Assembly: GCA_003989065.1 (NCBI GenBank) | Contig: RXIW01000001.1 | Coordinates: 1 to 64,000, forward strand | Direction: 5' to 3' | Source: Candidatus Competibacteraceae bacterium | GTDB taxonomy: Bacteria > Pseudomonadota > Gammaproteobacteria > Competibacterales > Competibacteraceae | DNA length: 64,000 nucleotides | Part shown: positions 43,779 through 52,818 of the stretch, piece after piece | Layout of the letters: every line of letters begins with the position of its first letter | Numbering within the stretch: the stretch's first letter is position 1 | Position numbers and translations under genes: made by a program | The notes under the pieces: generated by a model | What the model was told of the DNA's origin: nothing | Seen by the model: only the letters and a program-made list of their open reading frames with translations | Database searches by the model: none

Positions 43779-44533
43779 CCGTTTATTTCATCGGCGCCGG
43801 TCCTGGCGATCCGGAATTGATCACCGTCAAGGGCCAGCGGCTGATCCGCGAATGTCCGCTGGTGCTGTATGCCGGTTCGCTGGTGCCGAAAGAGGTGGTG
43901 CTGACGGCCAATCCGGCGGCGGAGATCGTCAATACCGCCGACCTCAGCCTGGACGAGATCATCGCCCGCATTCGCAACGCGCACCAACGGGGCTGGGATG
44001 TCGCGCGGGTGCATACCGGCGACCCGGCGCTGTACGGCGCCATCGGCGAACAGATGCGAGCGCTGGAAGCGCTGGGGATTCCCTACCAGGTGATCCCCGG
44101 CGTGACTGCCGCCTTTGCCGGAGCCGCGATGTTGCGCCGGGAACTGACCCTGCCCGGCATCAGCCAGACCGTCATCCTGACCCGTCACGCCGGCAAGACG
44201 CCGATGCCGGAGGGCGAAAGCCTGCCGGAGCTGGCCCGACACCGCGCGACCCTGGCGATCTATCTCAGCGTGGACAAGCTGCCGGAGATCGTGGCGGAGC
44301 TCACCCCGCACTACGGCGCGGATTGTCCGGCGGCGGTGCTACATCGAGTGTCGTGGCCGGATCAGGACGGGGTGGTCGGCACTCTGGCCGACATCGCCGC
44401 CAAGGTGACGGCCAAGGGTTTCACCCGCACTGCGCTGATTCTAGTCGGGCGGGTGATCCAACCGGAAGGGTTTCCTGCGTCCTATCTCTACAGCCCCGAA
44501 CACGCCGAGGTTTATCGGCGCGGATCTTCCTGA
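43775..44533 (+). CDS. cbiF: cobalt-precorrin-4 C11-methyltransferase
   Basis: This 252-residue tetrapyrrole methylase methylates C11 of (cobalt-)precorrin-4. Visible motifs: VYFIGAGPGDPELITVKGQR, LVLYAGSLVPKEV, VARVHTGDPALYGAIGEQM, IPGVTAAFAGAAML and the C-terminal LVGRVIQP. It is also called CobM in the aerobic route; anaerobic genes nearby support CbiF. The start overlaps nosL by four bases, so its expression is coupled to a copper-handling operon. It ends 18 bases before the convergent cbiJ gene. Confidence 0.93.
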   Translation: MTVYFIGAGPGDPELITVKGQRLIRECPLVLYAGSLVPKEVVLTANPAAEIVNTADLSLDEIIARIRNAHQRGWDVARVHTGDPALYGAIGEQMRALEALGIPYQVIPGVTAAFAGAAMLRRELTLPGISQTVILTRHAGKTPMPEGESLPELARHRATLAIYLSVDKLPEIVAELTPHYGADCPAAVLHRVSWPDQDGVVGTLADIAAKVTAKGFTRTALILVGRVIQPEGFPASYLYSPEHAEVYRRGSS

Positions 44534-44551
44534 CTCACGGATCGTGCCGAA

Positions 44552-45274
44552 TCATTCCGGCGGCAACGCGGTAACCATCGACCAGATGTCGGTAAATTCA
44601 CGGCTCGCTGCTGGCAGGGTCGGTCGTTGCAACATGATCACTGAAATGCGCTGCTGTCGTGCCGCCGCCAATTTAGCCTCGACCGCCCCGCCACCGCTGT
44701 TCTTGGCCACCAGCACATCGATCCGGTAGTGCCGCAGCAGCGCCAATTCCTGCTCCAGCGGGAATGGTCCGGTTGCGCATAACAACGTCAGGCGGGGACA
44801 GCTTGGCGGAACCGCCGTCAGGCAACGCACCAGCCAGTGCTGGTCGGGCGGGATCGCGGCCATATGGCGCAGGGGCTCCAGACCGATAGTGAAAAACGGT
44901 CGCCGAAATATCTGCAAGACCATCATAAGGTCGGCCCAGTCCCCCACCCAGCGCCAATCGTCGTCCGGTTCCGGTCGCCAGGCCGGGCGGCGGTAGGCCC
45001 ATAGCGGGACATCGGCTAGTTGCGCAGCCTGGGCGGCGTTGCGGCTGATCTGCGCCGCATAAGGATGGGTAGCGTCGATCAACAGTTCGAAGTCGTTACC
45101 GCGCAGGAACGCCGCCAAGCCTTCCGCGCCACCGAAACCACCCACCCGAACCGGACACGGCAACACCGGTGTGCGCCCCTTGCCCGCCACGCTATAGCTC
45201 ACCGCATGAAGCGGCGTCAGCGCGCGCGCCAGCTCGATCGCTTCGCCGATGCCGCCCAGCAACAGAATACGCAT
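44552..45274 (-). CDS. cbiJ: cobalt-precorrin-6A reductase
   Basis: This 240-residue enzyme reduces the precorrin-6A macrocycle with a pyridine nucleotide. The N-terminal Rossmann-like start is MRILLLGGIGEAIELARAL. Typical later segments are LLIDATHPYAAQISRNAA, FFTIGLEPLRHM and DVLVAKNSGGGAVEAKLAAA. The start ATG lies 13 bases after the cbiD stop, so both genes form one operon. The equivalent name in the aerobic route is CobK. Confidence 0.9.
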   Translation of the reverse strand: MRILLLGGIGEAIELARALTPLHAVSYSVAGKGRTPVLPCPVRVGGFGGAEGLAAFLRGNDFELLIDATHPYAAQISRNAAQAAQLADVPLWAYRRPAWRPEPDDDWRWVGDWADLMMVLQIFRRPFFTIGLEPLRHMAAIPPDQHWLVRCLTAVPPSCPRLTLLCATGPFPLEQELALLRHYRIDVLVAKNSGGGAVEAKLAAARQQRISVIMLQRPTLPAASREFTDIWSMVTALPPE

Positions 45275-45287
45275 CTCGTCTACCGAA

Positions 45288-46382
45288 TCAGGCGAAGTCG
45301 GCTCGACCGACCGAATTCCCGGCGCGATCGATCGCCCAGATTTCCACCGCCACCGTCGAAGGCAAAATAGCGCGGGCCTTGGCGCGAGCGAGCGTGCAGA
45401 TCCGATCACCCAACGGCACATGGGCCGCCTGCGCCCACTGCAGGGCCTGCTGGCTGGTGTTGGCCGAGCGGATCGCCTGCTGCAAGGCTGCGTCCGCTCC
45501 CAATGCCGCCGCTTGGTCCGCCAGCAAGCTCCAATCGACACTGGAATGCTGACTATGCAAATTCAGATGTCCCGCCGCCAATTTACTGATCTTGCCGAAG
45601 CCGCCGATCAGGGTGAGTCGCGACACCGGAGCTTGGCGCAAATGTTTCAGGACCGCGCCGGCGAAATCGCCCATCTCGATCAACGCCATGTCCGCCAAAC
45701 CATAATGAGCGCGCACGACCTGTTCGCTGGTGGCACCAGTGCAGGCAGCGATATGGGTGATGCCGTTGGCGCGGGCCACATCGATAGCTTGCTGGATGGA
45801 AGCGATATACGCCGAGCAGGAAAACGGCCGGACGATGCCGGTCGTGCCGAGAATGGACAGACCGCCCTCGATGCCCAACCGGGGATTCAAGGTCTTGCGC
45901 GCCAGTTCCGCGCCCTTCTCGACCGCAATCGTGACCTCGAAGCCGCCGCCATAACCATGCGTAGCGGCCACTTGCGCCAGATGCTCGGCGATCATGCGCC
46001 GCGGCGTCGGGTTGATGGCCGGTTCGCCCACCGCAATCGGCAAGCCGGGCCGGGTCACGATCCCCACCCCTGGCCCAGCGTGAAAGCGCACGCCGACCGG
46101 CTCGCGCAAGACCACTGCCGCACTGATCAACGCGCCATGCGTCACATCGGGATCGTCGCCGGCATCCTTGATCGTAGCTGCCTCGGCTCCAGTCGCGGTC
46201 AGCCGGCAATACGCCAGCTGGAACACCGGTCGCTGCCCACGTGGCAAGGTGATTTCGACGTGTGTCGATTCATCGCCACCCAGCAGCCGACGGGCCGCTG
46301 CCGTGCTGGTGGCGGTCGCACAAGCCCCGGTTGTATAGCCGTAGCGCAAGGCCCCGGCGGTTTCGGATGTTTCTGGACGCAT
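45288..46382 (-). CDS. cbiD: cobalt-precorrin-5B C1-methyltransferase
   Basis: This 364-residue protein belongs to CbiD, the C1-methyltransferase particular to the anaerobic cobalamin route. Family features: [20 protein letters not shown] at the N-terminus, [56 protein letters not shown] and a normal length. With CbiG it shows that corrin ring synthesis here follows the early-cobalt pathway. It is the first gene of the cbiD-cbiJ operon; nothing recognisable stands in the 270 bases upstream. Confidence 0.94.
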   Translation of the reverse strand: MRPETSETAGALRYGYTTGACATATSTAAARRLLGGDESTHVEITLPRGQRPVFQLAYCRLTATGAEAATIKDAGDDPDVTHGALISAAVVLREPVGVRFHAGPGVGIVTRPGLPIAVGEPAINPTPRRMIAEHLAQVAATHGYGGGFEVTIAVEKGAELARKTLNPRLGIEGGLSILGTTGIVRPFSCSAYIASIQQAIDVARANGITHIAACTGATSEQVVRAHYGLADMALIEMGDFAGAVLKHLRQAPVSRLTLIGGFGKISKLAAGHLNLHSQHSSVDWSLLADQAAALGADAALQQAIRSANTSQQALQWAQAAHVPLGDRICTLARAKARAILPSTVAVEIWAIDRAGNSVGRADFA

Positions 46383-46651
46383 GACTGCCCAATTGGGTTG
46401 GTGAATTTCGAGTCGACTCCATTCAGGTCACCACAGCGCCGACCATGATATTCTCAGTGACCCAATACACCACAGTGCCAGCTATCGTAAAGTGCAGTAG
46501 AGCAAAGGGGAACGTTTTCGACAGGACCGCCACGCCTCGTTACTGACTTTCGCCAGCGACGCAAGCAGCGGCTATGCAGGTGCAAACAGCGGTCCACCAT
46601 CGGTTTGAACCACCCCGGGTTTGCCGGAGGCTCCCACTCCAAGGATTCACC

Positions 46652-46942
46652 ATGAAGCGTAAGCAAGCATTGACGGTATTAACGCAAGTCATGCCGGTAC
46701 TGAAAAAGCGCTACGGTGTCACCCGGCTGGCGTTGTTTGGCTCCACTGCGCGCGATACAGCGGGTCCAGACAGCGATGTAGACATATTAGTGGCCTTTGA
46801 TGGTGTAGCGACAGCCGCTCGTTACTTCGGCGTTCAGTTTTTTCTGGAGGATGAGCTGGGCTGCACGGTCGATCTCGTATCGGAGAAAGCATTACGCCCG
46901 GAATTGCGGCCCTTCATCGAAATGGAGGTCATGGATGTCTGA
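46652..46942 (+). CDS. mntA: MntA-type minimal nucleotidyltransferase antitoxin
   Basis: This 96-residue nucleotidyltransferase has the MNT motif FGSTARDTAGPDSDVDILV (GSxAR with DxD metal ligands). In the HepT/MntA systems the enzyme adds AMP groups to the HepT toxin and so blocks it. AAGGA lies seven bases before ATG 46652. The gene overlaps hepT by eight bases. The pair sits between cobalamin genes and is likely a mobile insertion. Confidence 0.9.
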   Translation: MKRKQALTVLTQVMPVLKKRYGVTRLALFGSTARDTAGPDSDVDILVAFDGVATAARYFGVQFFLEDELGCTVDLVSEKALRPELRPFIEMEVMDV

Positions 46943-47297
46943 ACCTGCCCGTGAATGGCGGTTTTATCTGGATGATATGATCGGTTTTGCTGAAAAGACC
47001 TTGAACTACACAGATGGGTTCGATCAAATCGGATTTGAGGCCAGCACCCTCAACTACGACGCCACACTGCGCAATCTGGAGCTGATTGGCGAAGCGGCCA
47101 CACATATTCCCGATGTTGTACGTACCCAGTACTCCGACATACCCTGGCGACTGATTGTAGCCACGCGCAATCGACTGATTCATGGCTACCTGGGTATCGA
47201 TAACGACACGGTGTGGAGCATCATTTGCGATGAAATCCCGCCACCACTGGAAAAATTGCGCATCATGCGCTCTATCATCAGTGACGAGAACAGCTGA
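46935..47297 (+). CDS. hepT: HepT-type HEPN-domain toxin
   Basis: This 120-residue all-helical HEPN (DUF86) protein has the RNase-type motif R-x4-H-x-Y as RNRLIHGY, where the tyrosine is the AMPylation target in characterised HepT. The segments TLRNLELIGEAATHIPDVVR and WRLIVATRNRLIHGY are characteristic. It lies directly behind mntA with overlapping reading frames. HepT toxins act on RNA, including tRNA in characterised cases. Confidence 0.9.
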   Translation: MSEPAREWRFYLDDMIGFAEKTLNYTDGFDQIGFEASTLNYDATLRNLELIGEAATHIPDVVRTQYSDIPWRLIVATRNRLIHGYLGIDNDTVWSIICDEIPPPLEKLRIMRSIISDENS

Positions 47298-47409
47298 AGC
47301 TCACAATCAGTTTACGTGTGTTGCATCATCAATCGAGTGGAGATTGCCATTCCCCCGTAGGGCTCTCCAATAAGGACTTCGAACATTTTCCACCGGAGGC
47401 TGGATCGCC

Positions 47410-48699
47410 ATGGTTGCCACTTGTCCCGCTTTACTGCTCAGCGCTCCGGCCTCCGGTCAGGGTAAAACCACCGTCACTGCCGGCTTGGCCCGTTATCACC
47501 GTAATCAGGGTCACAGAGTGCGGGTCTTCAAGACCGGACCGGATTTTCTCGATCCGATGGTTCTGGAGCGCGCCTCCGGTCAGCCGGTCTACCAACTCGA
47601 CAACTGGATGGTCGGGGAACGCAATTGCCAGGCGCTGCTTTACCAGGCCGCCCAGGAGGCCGACCTCATCCTGATCGAGGGCGTCATGGGCCTGTTCGAC
47701 GGGACGCCGTCGAGCGCCGATCTCGCCTGTCGGTTCGGGGTGCCGGTGCTGGCGCTGATCAATGCTCACGCCATGGCGCAAACCTTCGGCGCCGTCGCCC
47801 ATGGGCTGTCGCATTATCGTCCGGGGCTGCCCTTCGCCGGGGTGCTGGCCAATCGGGTCGCGGGACCGGGACACGCTCAATTGCTGGCCGAAAGTCTGTC
47901 GGCGGATATGCACGATTACGGCTGGCTGCCGCGCGATGAGGACATCGCCCTGCCCGACCGCCATCTCGGCCTGGTGCAAGCTGCGGAAATCGCTGATCTG
48001 GAAAGCCGGATCGACCGCGCCGCCGCCCGCATCGCCCACACGGGGCTGGCTACGTTGCCACCGCCGGTGACGTTTCCCGAGGTCAAGCTGGAACCGCTGC
48101 CACCGCTGCTGCGGGGATTGCGGATCGGCATCGCCCGCGATCTGGCGTTCGCCTTTCTGTATCCGGCCAATCTGGATACGCTGCGAGCGCTGGGCGCGGA
48201 ACTGGTGTTCTTCTCGCCCTTGACCGCCGCTGAATTGCCGGCGGTGGATGCGGTGTACTTGCCCGGCGGCTATCCGGAGCTGCATCTCGACACGCTGGCA
48301 AGCAATCACGGCCTGCGGGCGGCGCTGCGCCGACATCACCGGGCCGGCAAACCCATTTACGCCGAGTGCGGCGGTCTGCTCTACACCTTGGAATCGCTGG
48401 CCGATCGGGCCGGGCATCGCGCGGCGATGCTGGGACTGCTGCCGGGACGGGCGGCGCTGCAGGGCAAACTGGTGGGATTGGGAATGCAGTGGGTGGCGCT
48501 GCCGGAAGGTGAACTACGCGGGCATACCTTCCATCATTCCCGGCTGGAAACTGCGCTGCCACCGTTGGCACATGGTCACCGCCAGCGCGATGGGCAGACG
48601 GGAGAAGCAGTCTATCGAGTGGGGCGCTTGACGGCTTCGTACCTTCATCTGTACTTCGCCAGCAACCCGGTGGCAACGGCCCGCTTGTTCCTGCCCTGA
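47410..48699 (+). CDS. cbiA: cobyrinate a,c-diamide synthase
   Basis: This 429-residue ATP-dependent amidotransferase amidates side chains a and c of cobyrinate with glutamine as donor. The N-terminal P-loop domain starts LLLSAPASGQGKTTVTAGL, followed by FKTGPDFLDPMVL and LILIEGVMGLFDG. The C-terminal class-I glutaminase-like domain has the catalytic cysteine in YAECGGLLYTLE. The length is typical. GGAGG lies about ten bases before the ATG. It stands 112 bases after hepT, so the toxin pair separates it from the cbiD-cbiJ operon. It is called CobB in the aerobic route. Confidence 0.94.
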   Translation: MVATCPALLLSAPASGQGKTTVTAGLARYHRNQGHRVRVFKTGPDFLDPMVLERASGQPVYQLDNWMVGERNCQALLYQAAQEADLILIEGVMGLFDGTPSSADLACRFGVPVLALINAHAMAQTFGAVAHGLSHYRPGLPFAGVLANRVAGPGHAQLLAESLSADMHDYGWLPRDEDIALPDRHLGLVQAAEIADLESRIDRAAARIAHTGLATLPPPVTFPEVKLEPLPPLLRGLRIGIARDLAFAFLYPANLDTLRALGAELVFFSPLTAAELPAVDAVYLPGGYPELHLDTLASNHGLRAALRRHHRAGKPIYAECGGLLYTLESLADRAGHRAAMLGLLPGRAALQGKLVGLGMQWVALPEGELRGHTFHHSRLETALPPLAHGHRQRDGQTGEAVYRVGRLTASYLHLYFASNPVATARLFLP

Positions 48700-48718
48700 G
48701 GCCGCTGCCAGTTTTTCA

Positions 48719-48744
48719 AGACCGCGCCGTCACCAGCGCGGTTT
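48719..48744. terminator. stem-loop between cbiA and a convergent small gene
   Basis: ACCGCGC (48721-48727) and GCGCGGT (48736-48742) form a perfect 7-bp GC-rich stem with an eight-base loop, extended by weak A-T pairs. It lies 21 bases after the cbiA stop and 14 bases before the end of the gene on the other strand. It could serve either strand, but only a short T-run follows. Confidence 0.45.
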
Positions 48745-48758
48745 CAAACGTGAATGTA

Positions 48759-48962
48759 TTACTTGCCTACCCGCGCTAACATGGTGTTATTACGAGCGGT
48801 GACTTCTTCGGCTTGCTTCAATAAGTTGGAGAAGAAATCCAGACCGCCTTCCCAGCCGTTCATCATCATATCGTAGCCAGTCGAATGGACCTGGCTCGTC
48901 AGACCGATAAGATCGCCCAACAGTTGATTGGGATCGAAAAGATCCAGTTTTGTCCGGTGCAT
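48759..48962 (-). CDS. small helical protein of unknown function
   Basis: This 67-residue protein has no signal peptide or cysteine. It is predicted to be largely helical: FDPNQLLGDLIGLTSQVHST, then a Met-Gly-rich centre and an amphipathic helix FFSNLLKQAEEVTARNNTML. Size and amphipathic nature recall short phasin-like proteins, but no family is assigned. GGAG stands 11 bases before the ATG, supporting translation. A perfect 8-bp hairpin (TGGCATCA/TGATGCCA, 49000-49025) lies in its leader. Confidence 0.55.
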   Translation of the reverse strand: MHRTKLDLFDPNQLLGDLIGLTSQVHSTGYDMMMNGWEGGLDFFSNLLKQAEEVTARNNTMLARVGK

Positions 48963-48999
48963 GATGTAAAAACTCCAAATATGTATTTGTGATTGTTTG

Positions 49000-49025
49000 T
49001 GGCATCAGCTCGGGGCTTGATGCCA
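49000..49025. other. hairpin upstream of the small helical protein gene
   Basis: TGGCATCA (49000-49007) and TGATGCCA (49018-49025) pair perfectly around a ten-base G+C-rich loop. It lies 38 bases upstream of the ATG at 48962 and so would be part of its 5' leader on the minus strand. No T-run follows. Its role is unknown; it may be a leader structure or an operator. Confidence 0.35.
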
Positions 49026-49046
49026 TCGGGTAACGATCATCCTGAT

Positions 49047-49086
49047 CAAAAAAGCACAGTTGACGGTCCCCAAAGGGAGAGACCGT
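49047..49086 (-). terminator. candidate terminator after the EF-G-like gene
   Basis: On the minus strand ACGGTC (49086-49081) pairs with GACCGT (49068-49063), with an inner CCC/GGG pairing. A run of six T residues (49052-49047) comes ten bases after the stem. That spacing is longer than ideal, so termination strength is uncertain. It lies 73 bases after the gene's stop. Confidence 0.4.
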
Positions 49087-49158
49087 GAGTTGATTCTAAA
49101 GGATCGTCTCCACAAAAACAGCCACCAAACCCAAATTTTTGCTGCACTGCAACCTAAT

Positions 49159-51216
49159 TCATATCACATCGAAGCGATCGAAGGCCATGGTGAATTGGCC
49201 ACGACCACGAGTCATACCACGTAGGTCGGTGATATATCCCAGCAGGCGATCCAAGGCGCAATCGCAGTGGATGGTCGTCATCCCGCCCACGGTGCGGGTA
49301 TCGCGGATGAGCGCGCGGCGCGACTGCAAATCGCCGATCACGGCGCCGACATCGCTCTCGGGCGCGACCACTTCGGTGCGCATCACCGGCCGCATGATCA
49401 AACCACCGGCCCGAGCCAGCGCCTTGCGCGCCGCCTCGGCCACCGCCACCCGCACCGCCTGGGGGCTGGACAGCGCGCCGAACAGCTCCAGCTCCAACAC
49501 CTGCAGCGCCAGATCCTGCAACGGCGCTCCGCTGGCCGGACCGCCGACCAAGGCATCTTCGGCCCCACCCGCGACCGCATCCCGTTGGGTCGGATGGAGA
49601 TCGATCCCCTCCGGGCGAATCCTCGGCTCGACGGTCACCGCAACGCCTGCCCCACGCGGCAGCGGCTCCACCCGCACCCGCGCCCAGGCTTTCATCTCCA
49701 GCTTCTTGCCGTCCGGCTGCTCGATCAGGCGATGAAACAGGCTCTCGCTCTCGGCGGCCCGCCCGATCGATTCACGCAACACCACCTGCGGCTGGCCGAC
49801 CCGTACTTCGACGTTGAACTCCCGCCGCAGGCGTTCGCTGGCAATCTGCAAGTGCAGTTCGCCCATGCCGCGCAGCACCCGCTGGCCGGTTTCCTGATCG
49901 TCCTCGACCCGCAGGGTGGGATCCTCCTGCTGTAGCTTGTCCAGCGCATCCAGCAGCTTTTCCTCATCGGCGGCGGACACCGGCTCGATGGCCAACCCCA
50001 GCACCGGCTCGCGAGCTTCGATCCGCTCCAGCCACAACGGATGGGACGGAGCACAGAGCGTGTCACCGGTGGCAGCCCAGCGCAGACCGGCCAATAACAC
50101 GATCTGGCCAGCGGTCGCCTGATCCAGTCGGGTCTTGTGGTTGGCGTCGACCTCGAACAGCCGGGCGACCCGTTCCCGTCGCAGCGTCCCGTTCGGGCCG
50201 GGGATGGCGACCTCATCGCCGGGTTCCAGGGTCCCCCGGTACAACCGGACGAACACGTGGCGACGGCCCTCCCACATCTGGACCTTGAACGCCAGCGCGG
50301 CCAACGGCCCATCCGCCGCCATCGTCACCCATTCCTCGTCGCCATCGGGCCGGTGAGCCAAACTCGGCGGGCGCTCGGTCGGCGACGGCAGCAAGCGGAC
50401 CACTCCGTCCAGCAGCGGCTGCACCCCCTGATTGCGCAGGGCGCTGCCGGCAAAGCAGGGACAGATCCGGCCGGCCAGCACCGCCTGACGCAGCGCCGCC
50501 CAGACGGTCTCCGGCTCCGGCTCCTGGTCGGCCAGGACCTGCTCGGCCAGGGCATCGTCCATCTCGGCCGCCGCCAACAGCAGGCTCTCGCGCCAGGGCC
50601 GCATCCGCTCCCAAGTGGCAGCGTCGCAGGGCGTCGCTTGCAACAGCTCACCCCGTTCGCCACCAAATCGCAAACAGGTCTTGTCGATCAGGTGCACCAC
50701 CGCACCGTCGTAGTCGGGCAACGGCGCGGTCACCGCCACCGGCTCGGCCTGCAACCGCTCACGCACGCTGTCCAGCGCCCGCTCGAAATCGGCGCCGGGC
50801 CGATCCAGCTTGTTGACGAAAAACAGGGTGGGCAAACGAAACTGGGTGCGCTGCCGCCAAACCGTTTCAGTCTGCGGCTCGACGCCGCGCACTCCGTCCA
50901 GCACGATCACGCAGCCATCCAGCACCCGCATCGAGCGCTCGACCTCGATGGTGAAATCGACGTGGCCGGGAGTATCGATCAGTTGGATCAGATGGTCGCG
51001 CCACGGTAGCCGAGTGACGGCAGCGGTGATGGTGATGCCATGCTCCTGCTCCTCGGCCATGTAGTCCATGTGGGCCGCGCCTTCATGCACTTCGCCGATC
51101 TTGTGGGAAGCGCCGGCGTAATACAGCATCCGCTCGGTCAGCGTGGTTTTGCCGGCGTCCACGTGCGCGGCGATCCCGATGTTGCGGACCTGGGTCAGGT
51201 CAGGAGCCTTGGACAT
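49159..51216 (-). CDS. elongation factor G-like GTPase (second-type EF-G)
   Basis: This 685-residue translational GTPase has the EF-G domain order. G1 is AHVDAGKTT, G2 lies in EHGITITAA, G3 is DTPGH and G4 is NKLDR. Domain II, then III and IV (with VVLRESIG), and domain V (VMRTEVVAPESDVGAVIGDL) are recognisable. It is divergent from canonical FusA and has an acidic insertion in the G domain (EPEPETVWAAL). The gene is not next to rpsL, rpsG or tuf, so it is an accessory paralogue of FusA2 type; these may act in ribosome recycling or stress. It shares the strand with the DUF1015 gene 24 bases upstream. Confidence 0.88.
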   Translation of the reverse strand: MSKAPDLTQVRNIGIAAHVDAGKTTLTERMLYYAGASHKIGEVHEGAAHMDYMAEEQEHGITITAAVTRLPWRDHLIQLIDTPGHVDFTIEVERSMRVLDGCVIVLDGVRGVEPQTETVWRQRTQFRLPTLFFVNKLDRPGADFERALDSVRERLQAEPVAVTAPLPDYDGAVVHLIDKTCLRFGGERGELLQATPCDAATWERMRPWRESLLLAAAEMDDALAEQVLADQEPEPETVWAALRQAVLAGRICPCFAGSALRNQGVQPLLDGVVRLLPSPTERPPSLAHRPDGDEEWVTMAADGPLAALAFKVQMWEGRRHVFVRLYRGTLEPGDEVAIPGPNGTLRRERVARLFEVDANHKTRLDQATAGQIVLLAGLRWAATGDTLCAPSHPLWLERIEAREPVLGLAIEPVSAADEEKLLDALDKLQQEDPTLRVEDDQETGQRVLRGMGELHLQIASERLRREFNVEVRVGQPQVVLRESIGRAAESESLFHRLIEQPDGKKLEMKAWARVRVEPLPRGAGVAVTVEPRIRPEGIDLHPTQRDAVAGGAEDALVGGPASGAPLQDLALQVLELELFGALSSPQAVRVAVAEAARKALARAGGLIMRPVMRTEVVAPESDVGAVIGDLQSRRALIRDTRTVGGMTTIHCDCALDRLLGYITDLRGMTRGRGQFTMAFDRFDVI

Positions 51217-51240
51217 GAGAACTCTCGTCGAGTCGGCGAT

Positions 51241-52584
51241 TCAGCGGGTGATCTGCCGACATTCCAGATAGAACCGCTTCTCGTCGGCCTCGCCCATGGA
51301 GAAGGTCTTACGGGGCAGAGCGCCATCGCGGATGATGGTGCGGAAGAAGTCGCCCTTGGCCAGCGCCGGCAAATAGAAGCCGAGGTTGCCGGGCTGCGCG
51401 CCGAGCTGCTGCAAGGTGTCTTCGCCGTGGATGTAGTCGAGCCGTGCGCCTGGGACCGTTGGCAAATATTGATCCAGAAACGCCTGCAGGGTGGCGACCG
51501 GCAGGGTCAGGCGCGGCTGGTCGATGACCAACACCCCGCAACGCCCTTGACCGACGAAGGCGATGGCCTGCTGGCCGGGTCGCGGCTGCTCAGCCCAATC
51601 TTGATGCGCTGCAGCCCAGGAGGGATGATCGACCACGCTCAGGCTCGAGCCTTGCACGCGGCAGAATTCGGCCAAGGCCGCCAGCAGCTGCCCGGCGTCG
51701 ACCCCGAACGCCACCCGGTGGATGGCCTCGAACTCCAGTCCCGGATCGTGCAGGTTGACCAGCTCGACCAGGGCATGGCGAGCCGGATGGTTCATGATAT
51801 CGGTGGCATCGGGCGCGGTGCGCTTGAGATTCTCCCAGATGATCTTGGCGGTGGCGAAGGAATGGTTGCCGTCGCCCATGGCATACAGCAGGGGCGGTTC
51901 GTTGCTGACCCCATAACGGGCGTTGAACGCCTCGGGCAGGGCCAGGCGCGTCAATTGCTCGACCACCCATTGAATCAGCAGCGGGTGATCGACCCGCCAG
52001 CCACGCACCCGGCCACTGTCCAGCATCAGCGGGAAGTCGTACAACGCCTCCAGCGGCTCGGCGAACAGGGGATCGATGACCAGACGGTTGGGATCGTCGA
52101 TCAGCACCATGACATGCGGCAATTCCAGCGGCGCATCCTCGCGCACCCGGACCCGCGGCGGCAGACGCTCCATGATGGTGCCCTCGGTCGGACGAATCAG
52201 AGTCTTGGCGCCGGGATTGAAATCGTAATCCTCCAGATCCAGGGCCACGACCAGTCCCCGGCGGGTCCGGCCCCGCGCCGTCTCCCGCTCGATCAGCACC
52301 ATGCCGGGCGCTTGCGGGACCAGTACGCCGGTCGATGCGTAGCGCCGCATCGCCAGCTGAATATCGGCGATGCGCTGGGCTTCGTCGGGCGCGCCCAAAT
52401 GGACCTCCGGCAGGATCAACCGCAGCGTGGACGGCGCTGCGCCCACCAGCGCCTCCACCCGCGCCCAATAGTCCGGCTGGGAGGTGTACTGGTCACAGGC
52501 GACCACCGCCCAGCGGGTCAGATCCGCGCCCGCCTGGGGCAACAGGATGGTAGGAATCTGTAGACCGATCTGCGCGAAATTCAT
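51241..52584 (-). CDS. DUF1015-family protein
   Basis: This protein of about 447 residues matches DUF1015. Recognisable segments are WAVVACDQYTSQPDYWARVE at the N-terminus, LYAMGDGNHSFATAKIIWEN in the middle, and the C-terminal DYIHGEDTLQQL. The family is widespread but poorly understood. No signal peptide or membrane segment is evident, so it is probably cytoplasmic. ATG 52584 has GGAG 11 bases upstream; the ATG three codons before (52593) is too close to that site. It is co-directional with the EF-G-like gene and likely co-transcribed. Confidence 0.85.
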   Translation of the reverse strand: MNFAQIGLQIPTILLPQAGADLTRWAVVACDQYTSQPDYWARVEALVGAAPSTLRLILPEVHLGAPDEAQRIADIQLAMRRYASTGVLVPQAPGMVLIERETARGRTRRGLVVALDLEDYDFNPGAKTLIRPTEGTIMERLPPRVRVREDAPLELPHVMVLIDDPNRLVIDPLFAEPLEALYDFPLMLDSGRVRGWRVDHPLLIQWVVEQLTRLALPEAFNARYGVSNEPPLLYAMGDGNHSFATAKIIWENLKRTAPDATDIMNHPARHALVELVNLHDPGLEFEAIHRVAFGVDAGQLLAALAEFCRVQGSSLSVVDHPSWAAAHQDWAEQPRPGQQAIAFVGQGRCGVLVIDQPRLTLPVATLQAFLDQYLPTVPGARLDYIHGEDTLQQLGAQPGNLGFYLPALAKGDFFRTIIRDGALPRKTFSMGEADEKRFYLECRQITR

Positions 52585-52818
52585 CGGCGGCATTTCTCCA
52601 GAGAGCGAGCGGCAAAGCGGGATGTGGAGCTGCGGATCGACGGCCCTTCCGCCCGGCGCGCCGTCAAAACTCGCGCAAGCTTAGCAAATGGCCGGGTCCG
52701 AACAAATGGCCGCAACGGCTTTCGGCTTTGCAGCACACGCACCGATCGCGAGGTATCATTGATACAGACTGCAAGCGGCGGCGCCGCTCCCGTTTGGCAA
52801 CCCTGCAAGGAATCGCCC

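Noticed and set aside
46383-46651. possible gene or promoter upstream of mntA and cbiD
   Set aside because: Open frames here lack motifs and ribosome sites; no -35/-10 or -24/-12 pattern was convincing.
51040-52563. 507-codon open frame on the plus strand
   Set aside because: It overlaps the EF-G-like and DUF1015 genes entirely on the opposite strand; no recognisable domain or ribosome site.
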